Origin: Ruminiclostridium cellobioparum DSM 1351 = ATCC 15832
GTDB lineage: Bacteria; Bacillota; Clostridia; Acetivibrionales; DSM-1351
NCBI RefSeq assembly: GCF_000621505.1
Contig: NZ_KK211290.1
Location: 215,269 to 279,268 of the forward strand
Direction: 5' to 3'
DNA: 64,000 nt
The notes beneath the pieces were generated by a model. The model did no database searches, had not been told where the DNA came from, and saw only the letters and a list, made by a program, of their open reading frames with translations. The translations under genes and the position numbers were made by a program. Of this stretch, positions 54,581-64,000 are shown piece by piece. Within the stretch, counting starts at the first letter, position 1. Every line of letters begins with the position of its first letter.

Positions 54581-55685
54581 GGACAATATCACCCCTTTTG
54601 CGGAATATTACTGCAATAAACAGTATCAATACAGGTACAAGATATATAAAAAAGCAGCTGTACTGTCTGATGAAATGAATATTTAGCTGAACTACCTCGG
54701 ACATATTCTTCGGGACGAGAGCCACCATAAACAATAAAAAGCTGAAGGGAAATATCAGCGGCCTGTGCCCAGGGATTCTAAAGGCCTTGGTATATATGTT
54801 TATGGATAAATAGAAGGCTATTGACACCGACACCAGTGAGGATATGACCCAGGCAAACAGAAAGATCGACTCCAGTCTCTGTACAAATCTGTTGAAATAA
54901 ATAGCTCTTGATAATTCAAAAAGTCCGGACAGGTTTTCCCTTCCCCCTGTATATGTGAAGGCCAGTACATTACATAGCAGGTTGCTGCTGAAGGTGATAC
55001 CTGTTATGATTATGCTGGCATACCCGGCCCTTTTGAAGGTTTTCAGCCCATGCATGGAATTTATCATAAAGGCCAGTATGAGCACTTCGTCATATGCGGA
55101 GCACCGCAGCAGACCTGTGACTACTGTCTCTTTTAATCCATACCCAAGATATGGTTTCATATAATTGATATTATAATTCGGACTTGCCAGCAGCAGTATA
55201 ACAAAAAGTGCAACAATGACCGGAATAAAAAAGATTCCCGATATGCGTGCAATCCCTTCCAGGCCATAATAAGCCACTATGGCGCACACTGCTATAAAAG
55301 CGAAAATCAATAAGCTGGGCGGTGAATAAGGAAGGTTATACGCTTTTATCATCTCTACGAACTCCCTGAGACTTGAGGCAGCATAAAACAAAAGATATGC
55401 CGAAAATACCAGAGACAGCACCTTTCCGCTAAACCGGCCCAATACTGCTTCGAATATCTGCGTAATATCCTTATTGGGAAAGCGTTTCATCAGCATATAT
55501 ATCAAAGAGAACATCACAAGAGTTGTCAGACAGGAAACAATAGTACCAATCCAGCCCGACGTCCCCTCAATGTCAATGATTACAGATATGCTGGTATAGA
55601 AAATCTTTGTTATCATCAAAGTTGAGGTAATGCAGATTGCCTCATAGGTTCCGAAGGCACCTTCCCTATTCCTGATCGTCGTCAT
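54564..55685 (-). CDS. gerB: Spore germination permease, GerB family
   Basis: 373 residues from the ATG at 55685 with GGAGG 9 nt upstream. Ten predicted helices of the APC superfamily (EAICITSTLMITKIFYTSIS, YYGLEGIARISGIFFIPVIV, PKNMSEVVQLNIHFIRQYSC). B subunit of the germinant receptor, thought to bind the germinant. It overlaps the gerA end by 20 bp and the gerC start, so all three are translationally coupled. Confidence 0.93.
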   Translation of the reverse strand: MTTIRNREGAFGTYEAICITSTLMITKIFYTSISVIIDIEGTSGWIGTIVSCLTTLVMFSLIYMLMKRFPNKDITQIFEAVLGRFSGKVLSLVFSAYLLFYAASSLREFVEMIKAYNLPYSPPSLLIFAFIAVCAIVAYYGLEGIARISGIFFIPVIVALFVILLLASPNYNINYMKPYLGYGLKETVVTGLLRCSAYDEVLILAFMINSMHGLKTFKRAGYASIIITGITFSSNLLCNVLAFTYTGGRENLSGLFELSRAIYFNRFVQRLESIFLFAWVISSLVSVSIAFYLSINIYTKAFRIPGHRPLIFPFSFLLFMVALVPKNMSEVVQLNIHFIRQYSCFFIYLVPVLILFIAVIFRKRGDIVHGKKN

Positions 55686-57618
55686 CTTCTTCATCCTCCT
55701 CATCCTCAATGCCTTCCCGACTTTTCCCGCTTCCCTTTTTTTCTCTTCCTTTTATCTCTTTGCCGCCTGTTTCTTCGCCTTCTGTTTTGCTCTCCCGTTT
55801 ACCCACCTGCTCTTCCTCATCGGAATCCTCAGCCGGAGCAGGTGCTTCTTCAACCCATTTTCTTGACACTTTCGACTGTCTTGTGACATCCAGAGGATTT
55901 ACATTCTCCGGCCTGAATTCCTGCATCCATATAGGCCTTCTTATAACAAGATCGTTGCTGTTACTGACTTTAGGGGCAAAATAGGTCAGCATGGGAACAC
56001 CAAAGGATTTGGTACATGCCAGCATAACAGCTCCCACTACTATGCCCAGGGAAATACCGTAAAAACCCAGAAATGCTCCCAGTATTATAAAAACCAGCCT
56101 GGAAATTCTGGCTGCAAAAGCTACACTGAAATCGGGAACCGCAAAATTCCCCAGTCCTGTTATCGCAACGATTATGATGAGGACAGGGCTGACCAGGTTG
56201 GCCTGAACTGCCGCCTGTCCCAGTATAAGTGCCCCGATGATGCCTATGGTATTTCCTATAATCCCGGGTATTCTGATGCCTGCTTCCCGGATGAGTTCAA
56301 AGGATACTTCCATCAGCAGAACCTCCATAATAGTTGGAAAAGGTACATTTTCACGGGCTTTTGCAATTGCAATCAACAGATCGGTTGGTATCATTTCTCT
56401 GTGAAAGTTTGTTAATGCAACATAAAGTCCCGGTATAAAGGTTGCAATAAATAAGGCAAAAATTCTGATAATTCTCAGGAGTGTTCCGTATTGCCACCTC
56501 AAAGTGGTGTCTTCAGGGGTATGAAGCATTGTTGCAATACTTACAGGCACTATCAGTGCAAATGGCGTGCCGTCTGCAATGATGGCAGCTTTGCCCTCTA
56601 TAAGGTGGGAGGCTGTTCTGTCAGGTCTTTCCGTGGACAGAATGGTCGGAACTATTGACCAGGTATTTTCTTCAATAAACTGCTCCAGCATTCCGCTGCC
56701 GGCTATAAAGTCGGTTTTCAGACCTTTTATCCTTCTTTTTATCTCCTTTACTATAGCCGGATTAATTAATCCGTCAATGTACATCACTGCACATTGGTTT
56801 TGATTTCTTGTACCTATCTTCAGAAATTCCGTTGACAGATCCTTGTTTTTTACAATACGCCTGACCAGGGTTACATTGGTGCGCATATTTTCTGTGAAAG
56901 CTTCCTGGGAGCCCCTTACGACTCCTTCGGTCTGGGGCGTACTCACAGCACGCCTTTCGTACCCCTTTGTCTCACTGGATACGCAGTAATCACAGCCTTC
57001 AACAAACAGACATGTATTGCCCACAAGGATCTCGTATATCATTTCCTCGGTTTCAGAAATTTTGGTGGCCTGGTTTGTTTCAAGAACTCCCCGGAGAATC
57101 CTGTCCAGACTGCAGTCCTCCTCCTGAAATTCCTTTTTTATCATAAGGGGTTTAATAATAAAATCGTTTATGGTAATCCTGTCCGCCATACCGTCAATAT
57201 ATGAAATGAAAGCTCTGAGTCTGCCCCCGACAGTGAATTCCCGGATGATGATATCCTTGTTTTTTTCAGCATTAAAAGCCTTTTTGACAAGCTCCATATT
57301 CTCATCAATATCTCTTGAAATCTCTTCAGCAAGTATATTGCCATCATCTTTATTCACAACCTGATATTTTTTTCCGGGTTGATCTTCCCTGGCTGTTTCT
57401 TTCTTTTTGCCTTTAGACTGTTCCTTTGTCTTTACCTTTTTTATCATTGACACCGGAGTCGGCTTTATTATTCCCCTGACCTTATGTTCTACTCCCCTGA
57501 TCTTTCTGGCCTGTCTTTTCTCCTCTTCTGTCTCGGGGATGTAAAAACTCTCCTCTTCTTTTGGTTTTTTATAGGTCAAAAGCGAAAACAGGCCCGGAAT
57601 ACCTCTCTTTTTAGCCAT
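55666..57618 (-). CDS. gerA: Spore germination protein, GerA family
   Basis: 650 residues from the ATG at 57618 (GGAGG 5 nt upstream). A long charged N-terminus precedes the GerA core: MELVKKAFN, FISYIDGMADRITINDFI, CAVMYIDGLINPAIVKEIKR, STERPDRTASHLIEGKAAII, then five or six membrane helices (ALFIATFIPGLYVALTNFH, GNTIGIIGALILGQAAVQA). The last 45 residues are strongly acidic and Lys/Glu-rich. A subunit of the germinant receptor and first gene of gerABC. The 112-bp region upstream should hold a forespore promoter, which was not resolved. Confidence 0.94.
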   Translation of the reverse strand: MAKKRGIPGLFSLLTYKKPKEEESFYIPETEEEKRQARKIRGVEHKVRGIIKPTPVSMIKKVKTKEQSKGKKKETAREDQPGKKYQVVNKDDGNILAEEISRDIDENMELVKKAFNAEKNKDIIIREFTVGGRLRAFISYIDGMADRITINDFIIKPLMIKKEFQEEDCSLDRILRGVLETNQATKISETEEMIYEILVGNTCLFVEGCDYCVSSETKGYERRAVSTPQTEGVVRGSQEAFTENMRTNVTLVRRIVKNKDLSTEFLKIGTRNQNQCAVMYIDGLINPAIVKEIKRRIKGLKTDFIAGSGMLEQFIEENTWSIVPTILSTERPDRTASHLIEGKAAIIADGTPFALIVPVSIATMLHTPEDTTLRWQYGTLLRIIRIFALFIATFIPGLYVALTNFHREMIPTDLLIAIAKARENVPFPTIMEVLLMEVSFELIREAGIRIPGIIGNTIGIIGALILGQAAVQANLVSPVLIIIVAITGLGNFAVPDFSVAFAARISRLVFIILGAFLGFYGISLGIVVGAVMLACTKSFGVPMLTYFAPKVSNSNDLVIRRPIWMQEFRPENVNPLDVTRQSKVSRKWVEEAPAPAEDSDEEEQVGKRESKTEGEETGGKEIKGREKKGSGKSREGIEDEEDEEDDDDQE

Positions 57619-57730
57619 AATTTCCTCCTTATTGTAAGCAATGGTGTGTATTAATATCATTTCCAAAGCATATTAAAATATCATAAGGAGAAAATTGTAT
57701 ATTTTACCTGTACTTTAAGGTTCTTATCCA

Positions 57731-58510
57731 TCAATGAGAGTCTGATAATTTTCCTGCCGGGAATTTTATTAAAAGAATTGCGCTTGTGATGATTGCAGTT
57801 ACAGGGATAATCAGTATTATTCCTATGCCGCTGCACAGTATTTGAAAAACTTCAGGACAAAACAGTTTGGAATTGATCAATTTGCTCAAGGGATAGTTTG
57901 TTATATCAAACCAGAGCAGAAGGGTCATAAAACCGCCAATGTATGCGAAAAGCAGAGTGTTTGTCATGGTGCCCAGTATATCCCTGCCGATATTAATACC
58001 GGACTTCAGCAGGTCATGTTTATTAATGTATGAATTATTGCTGAATATCTCCTGCATGGAGGATGAGATTGAAATGGAAACATCTATAACAGCACCTATC
58101 AGCCCGATCAGTATTTCACATACGACCAGTTTTGAGAAGTCAATATGAACATAATATGACAAATATGCCGCTCTTCCCGGGTTTTCATTGCTGAAACCCT
58201 GCAGCCTGGCATCTGAACCTATTTTATATACCAATAACAGTGTCAGCAGCACCACCAGGCACACAGCTATAAACGATGAAACCGTTTTTTTATTAAAGCC
58301 GTTTATTAAAAACAAAGTAATGAAACTGATTACAATACAGCCTATGACCGTAGCCTTAACAGGGTCGATACCTGAAGAAATCAATTTCAGCATTGCAAAA
58401 AAGGTAAAAAAGTTCACTATAAGCATGGCGAAAGACTTTAATCCTCTGTTTTTTCCCACTACGGCCATCAGGAATAGTAAAATTATCAATAATACAAATG
58501 TAACACTCAT
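57731..58510 (-). CDS. YibE/F family membrane protein
   Basis: 259 residues, about seven helices: FVLLIILLFLMAVVGKNRGL, IDVSISISSSMQEIFSNN, IGRDILGTMTNTLLFAYIGG. The GKNRGLKS and GRDILGTMTNTL motifs define YibE/F. Function unknown. Its ATG overlaps the TGA of the upstream YibE/F gene (ATGA), so the two probably form a complex. Confidence 0.88.
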   Translation of the reverse strand: MSVTFVLLIILLFLMAVVGKNRGLKSFAMLIVNFFTFFAMLKLISSGIDPVKATVIGCIVISFITLFLINGFNKKTVSSFIAVCLVVLLTLLLVYKIGSDARLQGFSNENPGRAAYLSYYVHIDFSKLVVCEILIGLIGAVIDVSISISSSMQEIFSNNSYINKHDLLKSGINIGRDILGTMTNTLLFAYIGGFMTLLLWFDITNYPLSKLINSKLFCPEVFQILCSGIGIILIIPVTAIITSAILLIKFPAGKLSDSH

Positions 58511-59640
58511 GTTTTAACTCCGCTTCTTTTATATGTCAATAGTAATACCGAGATATAAATGGTTATGGGAATACTGATAACTATGCCTATACTCCCGGTC
58601 AGTGCCCGGGTTACTTCCAGAGACAAGTTATAATTTATGATGTTAAAGGTCGAATATCCATTCTTAATCCAGAGTATTATCATGGGAATGCTTCCGCTGA
58701 TATATGCAAACACAAGTACATTGGCCATGGTTCCCATAATATCCTTCCCAATCTCCCTGCCTGAGCTGACAAGCATTTTAACTTCAATATCCGGATTCTT
58801 CATATAAATTTCATTGATGGCTGATGAGATGGTTATTGCAATGTCTATAATCCCACCCAGAGTACCTATTATCACTTCTACAATAAACAGCCTGGTGGAG
58901 TCATAGGCTAAAAAATCCATTTCGTCATAATATATGCCTTTCCCATCGGTAACCAGGATTACCGCAAGTGTCAGAAGAAGTGAAAACAGAGTTCCGGCAA
59001 TGGTTCCGCATATTGCCGCAAAGCTTTTGTTATTGATCCCATTCACCAGGAGAATGGATATCAGAATGAACAGCAGACTGGCTGCCGCCGTAATCAAAAT
59101 AACATTATACCTTTTGACATAAAGGTCGATAAGCATCCATGAAATCATAATATTGACAGAAACACTGGCCAGTGATCTCAAACCTTTATTCCTTCCAATC
59201 ACAACAATAAGAAATACAAATATAATTATGACATACACAAGCTGCCTGTCCCGTTTCAAATCCAGGATACCGGCTGATATGATGTTTTTTTGAGCATCCT
59301 CCCTGTATGAAATAAAAACCTCGTCCCTGACTTCATACCGGGTATCAAACACCTGGGATTCGGAAGTATTATTACTCAGAGTTATCCTCTCTCCCCTGTG
59401 AACTCCATTCATCACCACCGCTCTTATATCCTGGGTGTATATCTTCTCGGAATTGCCGTAAATATCACCTGACTGCTTTGTATGAGTCTCTGTTACTGAC
59501 GTAATCTTAGCTATTGGTCTGGTATAAAAGCTTTCATTATTATTTGCGAATATAACTGCACCCAGCGACAAAATTACTAAAAATATGGTAAACACAGCCC
59601 TATGCCTGTAGTTACCGCTATTTAAACCAGGTATTTTCAT
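58507..59640 (-). CDS. YibE/F family membrane protein with extracytoplasmic domain
   Basis: 377 residues. TM1 (AVFTIFLVILSLGAVIFA) is followed by about 100 residues outside the membrane (AKITSVTETHTKQSGDIYGN, VHRGERITLSNNTSESQVFD) and then the YibE/F core (GRNKGLRSLASVSVNIMISW, GREIGKDIMGTMANVLVFAY). It overlaps its partner gene by 4 bp. Function unknown; coupling to membrane transport is only a guess. Confidence 0.9.
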   Translation of the reverse strand: MKIPGLNSGNYRHRAVFTIFLVILSLGAVIFANNNESFYTRPIAKITSVTETHTKQSGDIYGNSEKIYTQDIRAVVMNGVHRGERITLSNNTSESQVFDTRYEVRDEVFISYREDAQKNIISAGILDLKRDRQLVYVIIIFVFLIVVIGRNKGLRSLASVSVNIMISWMLIDLYVKRYNVILITAAASLLFILISILLVNGINNKSFAAICGTIAGTLFSLLLTLAVILVTDGKGIYYDEMDFLAYDSTRLFIVEVIIGTLGGIIDIAITISSAINEIYMKNPDIEVKMLVSSGREIGKDIMGTMANVLVFAYISGSIPMIILWIKNGYSTFNIINYNLSLEVTRALTGSIGIVISIPITIYISVLLLTYKRSGVKT

Positions 59641-59765
59641 AAGTTCCTGTCCTTGAATTCATTATTTCTTATTATAATACACCCAAAATAATACAAAACC
59701 AAGCATAAGAATTGATAAATTCAATATTCAGAAGCTAATTTAATGAATAAGCCAAAAGTTTAAAG

Positions 59766-61000
59766 CTATTTTTTAAGCTGTTTAAAGAGGGTGATTGCAA
59801 AGATATGCATGTTAGTGCACTGGGGCAGGGTTATGCTTTCCAGCTTTACAGTACCTGGAAAAGACCTCTGTACAGCGAATATACTATATAAATTATAATA
59901 CAGCCTGTCTTCGTTTTTATCGTAAACCTTACCTTTCCATATGACCTTTTCGTCGTATAAGGGATGACCGGCTGCCCAGTCACTGAGGTCTACCCGCACC
60001 ATGTCCCGGTTTCCGCCGGCATGGTTTAATGTCATATACTCAGTATAATTACCCCAATAAAAGTGCACTCGGTCTCTTCAGTTATAATATCAAAGCCGGT
60101 GTTTTTGCATTCTTTTCATTTTGAGCTGAACCGGTATTGTCCAGAGCATCTTGAAGCTTGCTGAGAATGTTTCTTTCTTCTTTTAAAATATCTTCAAATA
60201 TTTTGAGTGCCTTATCGTGTATGACAGGAGAATAACCTGTGTATACCCCTTTAAGCAGCCAGCTTATTGCAAACTTCCATTTGGTGGATACATTTTGAAA
60301 ATCCTTGACAATATTATCAAGGCCCGGATTCTGTAAATTCTTATTTATATGGTCTATAAACTGGGAGTAAAGAAGTCTGGAGCCCGACACATACATGAGA
60401 TTTCTGTAAAATAGTGAGCCCCATATGTTGGACCTGGCTCCCCTGAATTCGTCTTCAAAATTAAACTTTGTTGTAAAATCGATTATAAAACTTTCCAGGT
60501 TGTTAAAAATATTCGACTGTTGGATTTTTTCCACAGATCCCGACAATATGACTTTGTAATCAAAAGCACCTGAAAATTCTTCAAAATGAAATGTCGAGTA
60601 GAAGGCGTAACCCTTTTCGAAATCAGCATAGGGCAATTTAAAGTGATTCAGTCCGGCTACAGGATCAATACATATAATATTGTTGCTGCCGTCAATATCC
60701 AGAGCGAGGCAGGTGTGTCCGAGACTGTGTTTTTGATAATTCCGGCTCCAGGGACACCAGTAGGTATTTATGGATATGGCGGTAGGATACCCAAGCTTTA
60801 ACTGTTCTTTTATGGTATTGAGGATCTCCTTAACAGTTTCAGCTTTTACCCATTAAGCCTTCTTCTCCCGCCTCCGGGGGAAGGTATTCAAAATTGAAAG
60901 CTCCGGAAAAAGCCAGCAGGTATTTGTTGGAAAGGCTGTTACTGTTGAAAAAAGAAAGATATTTATTTACCATTTCTTTTTGATACGTTAATCTCTGCAT
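59766..61000 (-). pseudogene. Frameshifted BtrH-like (butirosin biosynthesis H N-terminal) gene
   Basis: Translation begins at ATG 61000 (QRLTYQKEMVNKYLSFF, LLAFSGAFNFEYLPPE) and stops at MGKS. Removing one A from the AAAA run near 60850 would join it to KAETVKEILNTIKEQLKLG, which continues through TYWCPWSRNYQKHSLGHTCL to 60082. Two further frame changes near 60050-60085 are needed to reach the C-terminal part (WGNYTEYMTLNHAGGNRDMV). The middle resembles the BtrH_N peptidase-like domain. At least three breaks argue for decay rather than one sequencing error. The intergenic 61001-61248 holds no gene. Confidence 0.65.
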
Positions 61001-61248
61001 GATAGATAAAACAAGGCCACATCAGCCGAAACTGTGTGACCTCGCTTTGTATATTACTAACCTTTTTCTTGTTTTCAATGACATTTCAGCATTGAATCCT
61101 AATACTCCTGCTTTCTCTTCTTATTGTTCTTGAGGCAATTTTAATTAAATTTTCTGGAATCATCTTGCACTTTATGTATAGATATCGGTATTTTACTTTA
61201 ATATGTAAATGAACCTTTCTCACTAATTTACAAATATAAGTTTAAACC

Positions 61249-61809
61249 TTAACAAGATAATACTCCCTGAAACTCACCAATAAGTGATATATAAACTTCA
61301 TATTTGACTTTTTTTAAATTATCAACACTTTCTTTTCCTCCTAAACTTAACAATGGTTCATATCCAAAACATTCATCATACGCAGGTTCTCCGTATTTTC
61401 CCACCGCTTCAAAATACGGACTCCATTTCCAATAATCCTCTTGAAAAAAGTTATTTAAGAAATAATTCCATCTTATATTTCTTTTAGTCCACATAACCTT
61501 AATTCTTTGATGTCTATAATCTAATATCACAAAATTCCCTCTACTATCACATACAATAATATCACCCATACCTGTTACAAAAATAGGTATCTCATTCAAT
61601 GGCATTATATACGTTTCTTCCAATAATTTATGTAATAGATCTGGATTTATTACCTTTAAGTATCCTCTAAATGTACTTCCAAAGCCATACTTTTCCCATA
61701 TTTCTATTACATCTTCTCCAACTTTGTCCTTATATTTGTTAATTGTATCTTTACTCACCTTCTCAGACAATTTAAAATCACAAAATACTTGTTCCATGGA
61801 TTCTTTCAT
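61249..61809 (-). CDS. Immunity protein with GAD-like and DUF1851 domains (Tdi1-like)
   Basis: 186 residues from the ATG at 61809, with GGAGG 8 nt upstream inside the toxin gene end; the gap to the toxin stop is 1 bp. WEKYGFGSTFRGYLKVINPD is the GAD-like start, and PIFVTGMGDIIVCDSRGNFV with VILDYRHQRIKVMW the DUF1851 part. This is the layout of Tdi1, the immunity protein that neutralises the Agrobacterium DNase Tde1. It should bind the toxin encoded just upstream in the producing cell. The gene is AT-richer than its neighbours, as is common for immunity genes. Confidence 0.82.
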   Translation of the reverse strand: MKESMEQVFCDFKLSEKVSKDTINKYKDKVGEDVIEIWEKYGFGSTFRGYLKVINPDLLHKLLEETYIMPLNEIPIFVTGMGDIIVCDSRGNFVILDYRHQRIKVMWTKRNIRWNYFLNNFFQEDYWKWSPYFEAVGKYGEPAYDECFGYEPLLSLGGKESVDNLKKVKYEVYISLIGEFQGVLSC

Positions 61810-61810
61810 A

Positions 61811-64000
61811 CTAAATACCTCCACAAGATAATTTAACATTCAGAAGAACTTTTTTAAAATCTTTATCAGGCAAATTTTTGTCCGTAATGTATTTATTCAC
61901 CCCATTTTCAAGAACATCTGCCCTTGTTTTCCATTGAGATCCAATAGAAAAATTTATTCTGGCATTTCCCATTCCAGTTACATTTTCTGGATTACCACCT
62001 GCAATTTGATCTGGGTCATGCAGTGCCGCTTGAGTTTTTATCCATTTATTAGCTTTTTCTCTTGCCTCTTCTGGTTCAATACCATCATCCAAATACTCAT
62101 TAAACTTATCTTCAAACGCTTCATCCCTAATTCGCTGTTGTTCAGTATTTCCCTTTGGATCTCTTCCACTGGGATTCTTCTTACCCTCCAGTTTTTGTTC
62201 CTCAAGTCTCCTCACATAAAACTCTCTGTTCTTAAGAAACTCCCCAATCGTTAATCTATTCAACCCATCTTCTTGACCCTTGACTTGCCTTTCATATTCC
62301 TCTTTTAACTCTTTAAACTTAGCCTTCACATTGAATGGTGGAACTTTAATAACTCTATCCATTGGTTTAGGCTTGTCGTCTTCTTTGGAGTCAACTTCAC
62401 TTTCTCCCTGACCAGCCGCTTGCATACCCTGAGCAAGATCTTGAAGATTTGCGTTAGCCTGTGATTCACTCTGCTTTTTCTTGGTTTTTTCCAGCTTATC
62501 TCTTAATTCTCCACTTTCTGCCAAAATCCTGCTCGCTTCTGAATTTTCTTCAACTTCTGTTCCTTTTAGGCTTGCCATCATTACGGAGTTTCTATCTTTA
62601 TCCTGTTCCACCCACAGTTCATGGGTTTCATTGCCCAGCTTGAATTTGACCTTCGGAGTCAGCATTTTTCTTATGGCTCCTGATATTTTGGCTGCTCCGG
62701 CTGCCAGTATCTGCATTCCAAGCTTCTTCAGGTTTATAAGGCCTAGTGTCATGAGGTTATTATGTATGCCGCTCCTGACGGTTCCGAAGAAGTCTCCTCC
62801 GCCTTCTGTTTTACTGCCGCCTTTGCTGTCGCCCTGGGCCTGTCCGGTTTCCTTTCCGCCTGTATTGCTTCCGGTTTTGCCCTGGCCGCCTATTCCCATG
62901 GCTGTCATCAGTTTGGCTCCATTACCCATGCTAGATAGGGTTGTTTTCTCGGCACTGTCCACCATTCCTGTTGTCTGGTTCGTGACCTGGTCTATCATTC
63001 CTCCCACTGTTTTTACAGGGCCCTCCAGGGGTTTCATTATGCCCTGTACCGGACCTGAGCCGGCGATTTTGTCCAGTATCTTGTCGGCATAGGGTATGTA
63101 TTGTCTGATCAGCTCTACTATGGACTTGCCGGCTATTGCCTCTATTCCTTTGAATACAGCTTTTATCAGTGCTGAGGGCGGATGTGTGATGATGAAGTTC
63201 AGCACCATGTCCACGGCCTTGCTGGCTATGTTTTTTATGAGCTGGGCAGGCTGTCCCAGCAGTGTTACTTTTTCTTTGATGCTTCCTGAGATTTCTTTTA
63301 CTTTGGTTTTTATGCTGCCAAAGAAGTTTCCTACTGCCTCTTTTAGTTTTTCTGCTCCTTCGCTGAGGGCCTGTGCGGGATTTCCCACTTTTTCGATGAC
63401 TGTCACTATTCCTGCATACATTGCACTGAAGCTTTCAAACCAGGGTTTTGCCGCTATGTTTATGACCCCCAGTATTTTGTTCAGTCCTCCTGCTATTTTG
63501 TCATATACTCCTTTTAGGACGTTTAAGACTTTTGTAAGGGCATGGAGTACTTTTATGAGCCCTTTTTCTTCACGGCCCGCTGCAGGTTCTTTTTCCTCTT
63601 CTTCCTTTGGCTCCTGGGGCAAGCCCCTCAGCTGTCCGAACAGGCCTTTTACAAGGTAGCTTCCTATTCCCGCTATGCTCAGGATTTGCTTTACATCAGA
63701 CAGCTTTATGCTTCTGATTGTGCTGACAAAGTTTAATACCGAGCCAACCTGTTTTAATAACTGGGGCAGTGTTGTTGTGAGCCAGGTTACTATCTGTACT
63801 ACTACACTTCCTCCGCCTGTTGCAACTGCTGCCGCTATTTCGGCTGCTATCCGGGCCCCTTCCAGTACTACATTGAACACTTTTTTAAAATCCATGCTGA
63901 GGAATTTTTTTATTCCTGACATTACTGTCTTATACAGCTTCTGTATTCCTGTGAACATGCCGTCCACTGTTTTTGCCATTTTGTCAAGTGCAGCTGTAAC
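61811..64000 (-). CDS. Polymorphic toxin with C-terminal Ntox15-like (Tde1) DNase domain, 5' end outside window
   Basis: 729 residues are visible; the frame is open to the right edge. The visible N-terminal 330 residues are amphipathic, helix-rich and Ala/Val/Lys-rich with repeated segments (HPPSALIKAVFKGIEAIAGK, VQGIMKPLEGPVKTVGGMID), a pattern reminiscent of large toxins linked to extracellular contractile injection systems. A Gly-rich linker and a basic/acidic segment follow. The last 150 residues (TIGEFLKNREFYVRRLEEQK, AALHDPDQIAGGNPENVTGM) match Ntox15 with the HxxD motif in HDPD. The immunity gene follows at 1 bp. The upstream delivery domain is not visible, so the secretion route stays open. 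Confidence 0.82.
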   Translation of the reverse strand, partial: VTAALDKMAKTVDGMFTGIQKLYKTVMSGIKKFLSMDFKKVFNVVLEGARIAAEIAAAVATGGGSVVVQIVTWLTTTLPQLLKQVGSVLNFVSTIRSIKLSDVKQILSIAGIGSYLVKGLFGQLRGLPQEPKEEEEKEPAAGREEKGLIKVLHALTKVLNVLKGVYDKIAGGLNKILGVINIAAKPWFESFSAMYAGIVTVIEKVGNPAQALSEGAEKLKEAVGNFFGSIKTKVKEISGSIKEKVTLLGQPAQLIKNIASKAVDMVLNFIITHPPSALIKAVFKGIEAIAGKSIVELIRQYIPYADKILDKIAGSGPVQGIMKPLEGPVKTVGGMIDQVTNQTTGMVDSAEKTTLSSMGNGAKLMTAMGIGGQGKTGSNTGGKETGQAQGDSKGGSKTEGGGDFFGTVRSGIHNNLMTLGLINLKKLGMQILAAGAAKISGAIRKMLTPKVKFKLGNETHELWVEQDKDRNSVMMASLKGTEVEENSEASRILAESGELRDKLEKTKKKQSESQANANLQDLAQGMQAAGQGESEVDSKEDDKPKPMDRVIKVPPFNVKAKFKELKEEYERQVKGQEDGLNRLTIGEFLKNREFYVRRLEEQKLEGKKNPSGRDPKGNTEQQRIRDEAFEDKFNEYLDDGIEPEEAREKANKWIKTQAALHDPDQIAGGNPENVTGMGNARINFSIGSQWKTRADVLENGVNKYITDKNLPDKDFKKVLLNVKLSCGGI

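Overview
The window looks like a chromosome segment of a spore-forming, polysaccharide-degrading Clostridia species, most like the cellulolytic Ruminiclostridium/Acetivibrio group. That rests on spore genes (sigH and a gerABC-type operon), strong GGAGG ribosome-binding sites with frequent TTG and GTG starts, an S-layer-anchored lyase, many glycoside hydrolases with ABC sugar importers, and the Firmicute order cysE-cysS ... mrnC-rlmB-yacP-sigH. No phage, insertion sequence or CRISPR array was seen. Names rest on recognising motifs and families by eye; no database search was run.

Left part (1-28 kb): carbohydrate loci, nearly all on the minus strand. (i) A glycyl radical enzyme, its activase and a DUF4965 (glutaminase A-like) protein form an operon divergent from a GntR/LacI-type sugar regulator. 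(ii) A binding protein, two permeases, a GH2 and a GH43 enzyme form an operon, with an ArsR-like regulator beside it; both genes carry the same TTTATTACA operator motif. (iii) A 2001-residue secreted polysaccharide lyase (PL8 type) with CBM32-like and SLH domains sits with a GH130 enzyme, a membrane AraC-type sensor-regulator and an LplABC-like importer. Together they suggest stepwise use of a uronic-acid- or mannose-containing polysaccharide outside and then inside the cell.

Middle (28-45 kb): a small Xre/SymE-like pair, a GNAT acetyltransferase lying between decayed tRNA-Thr copies, intact tRNA-Thr and tRNA-Gly, then sigH, yacP, rlmB, mrnC, exoA, an NlpC/P60 protein, a LytTR regulator, cysS and cysE. 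A cluster of DnaA boxes lies between mrnC and exoA. DNA repair (ogg), DUF3343 and DUF6062 genes follow, then metA and an O-acetylhomoserine sulfhydrylase gene, which with cysE cover sulfur amino acid synthesis.

Right part (45-64 kb): two MFS transporters, a diguanylate cyclase, a cytosolic GH3 enzyme followed by an AraC regulator, a germinant-receptor operon (gerA, gerB, gerC plus a small membrane protein), two YibE/F membrane proteins, a frameshifted BtrH-like pseudogene, and a polymorphic toxin with its immunity gene resembling the Tde1/Tdi1 DNase pair. The toxin runs off the right edge.

The intergenic DNA from 39 to 52 kb is unusual: at least five different palindromic, multi-hairpin elements of about 120-210 bp lie there. 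The metA leader shows two alternative RNA pairings next to the ribosome-binding site.
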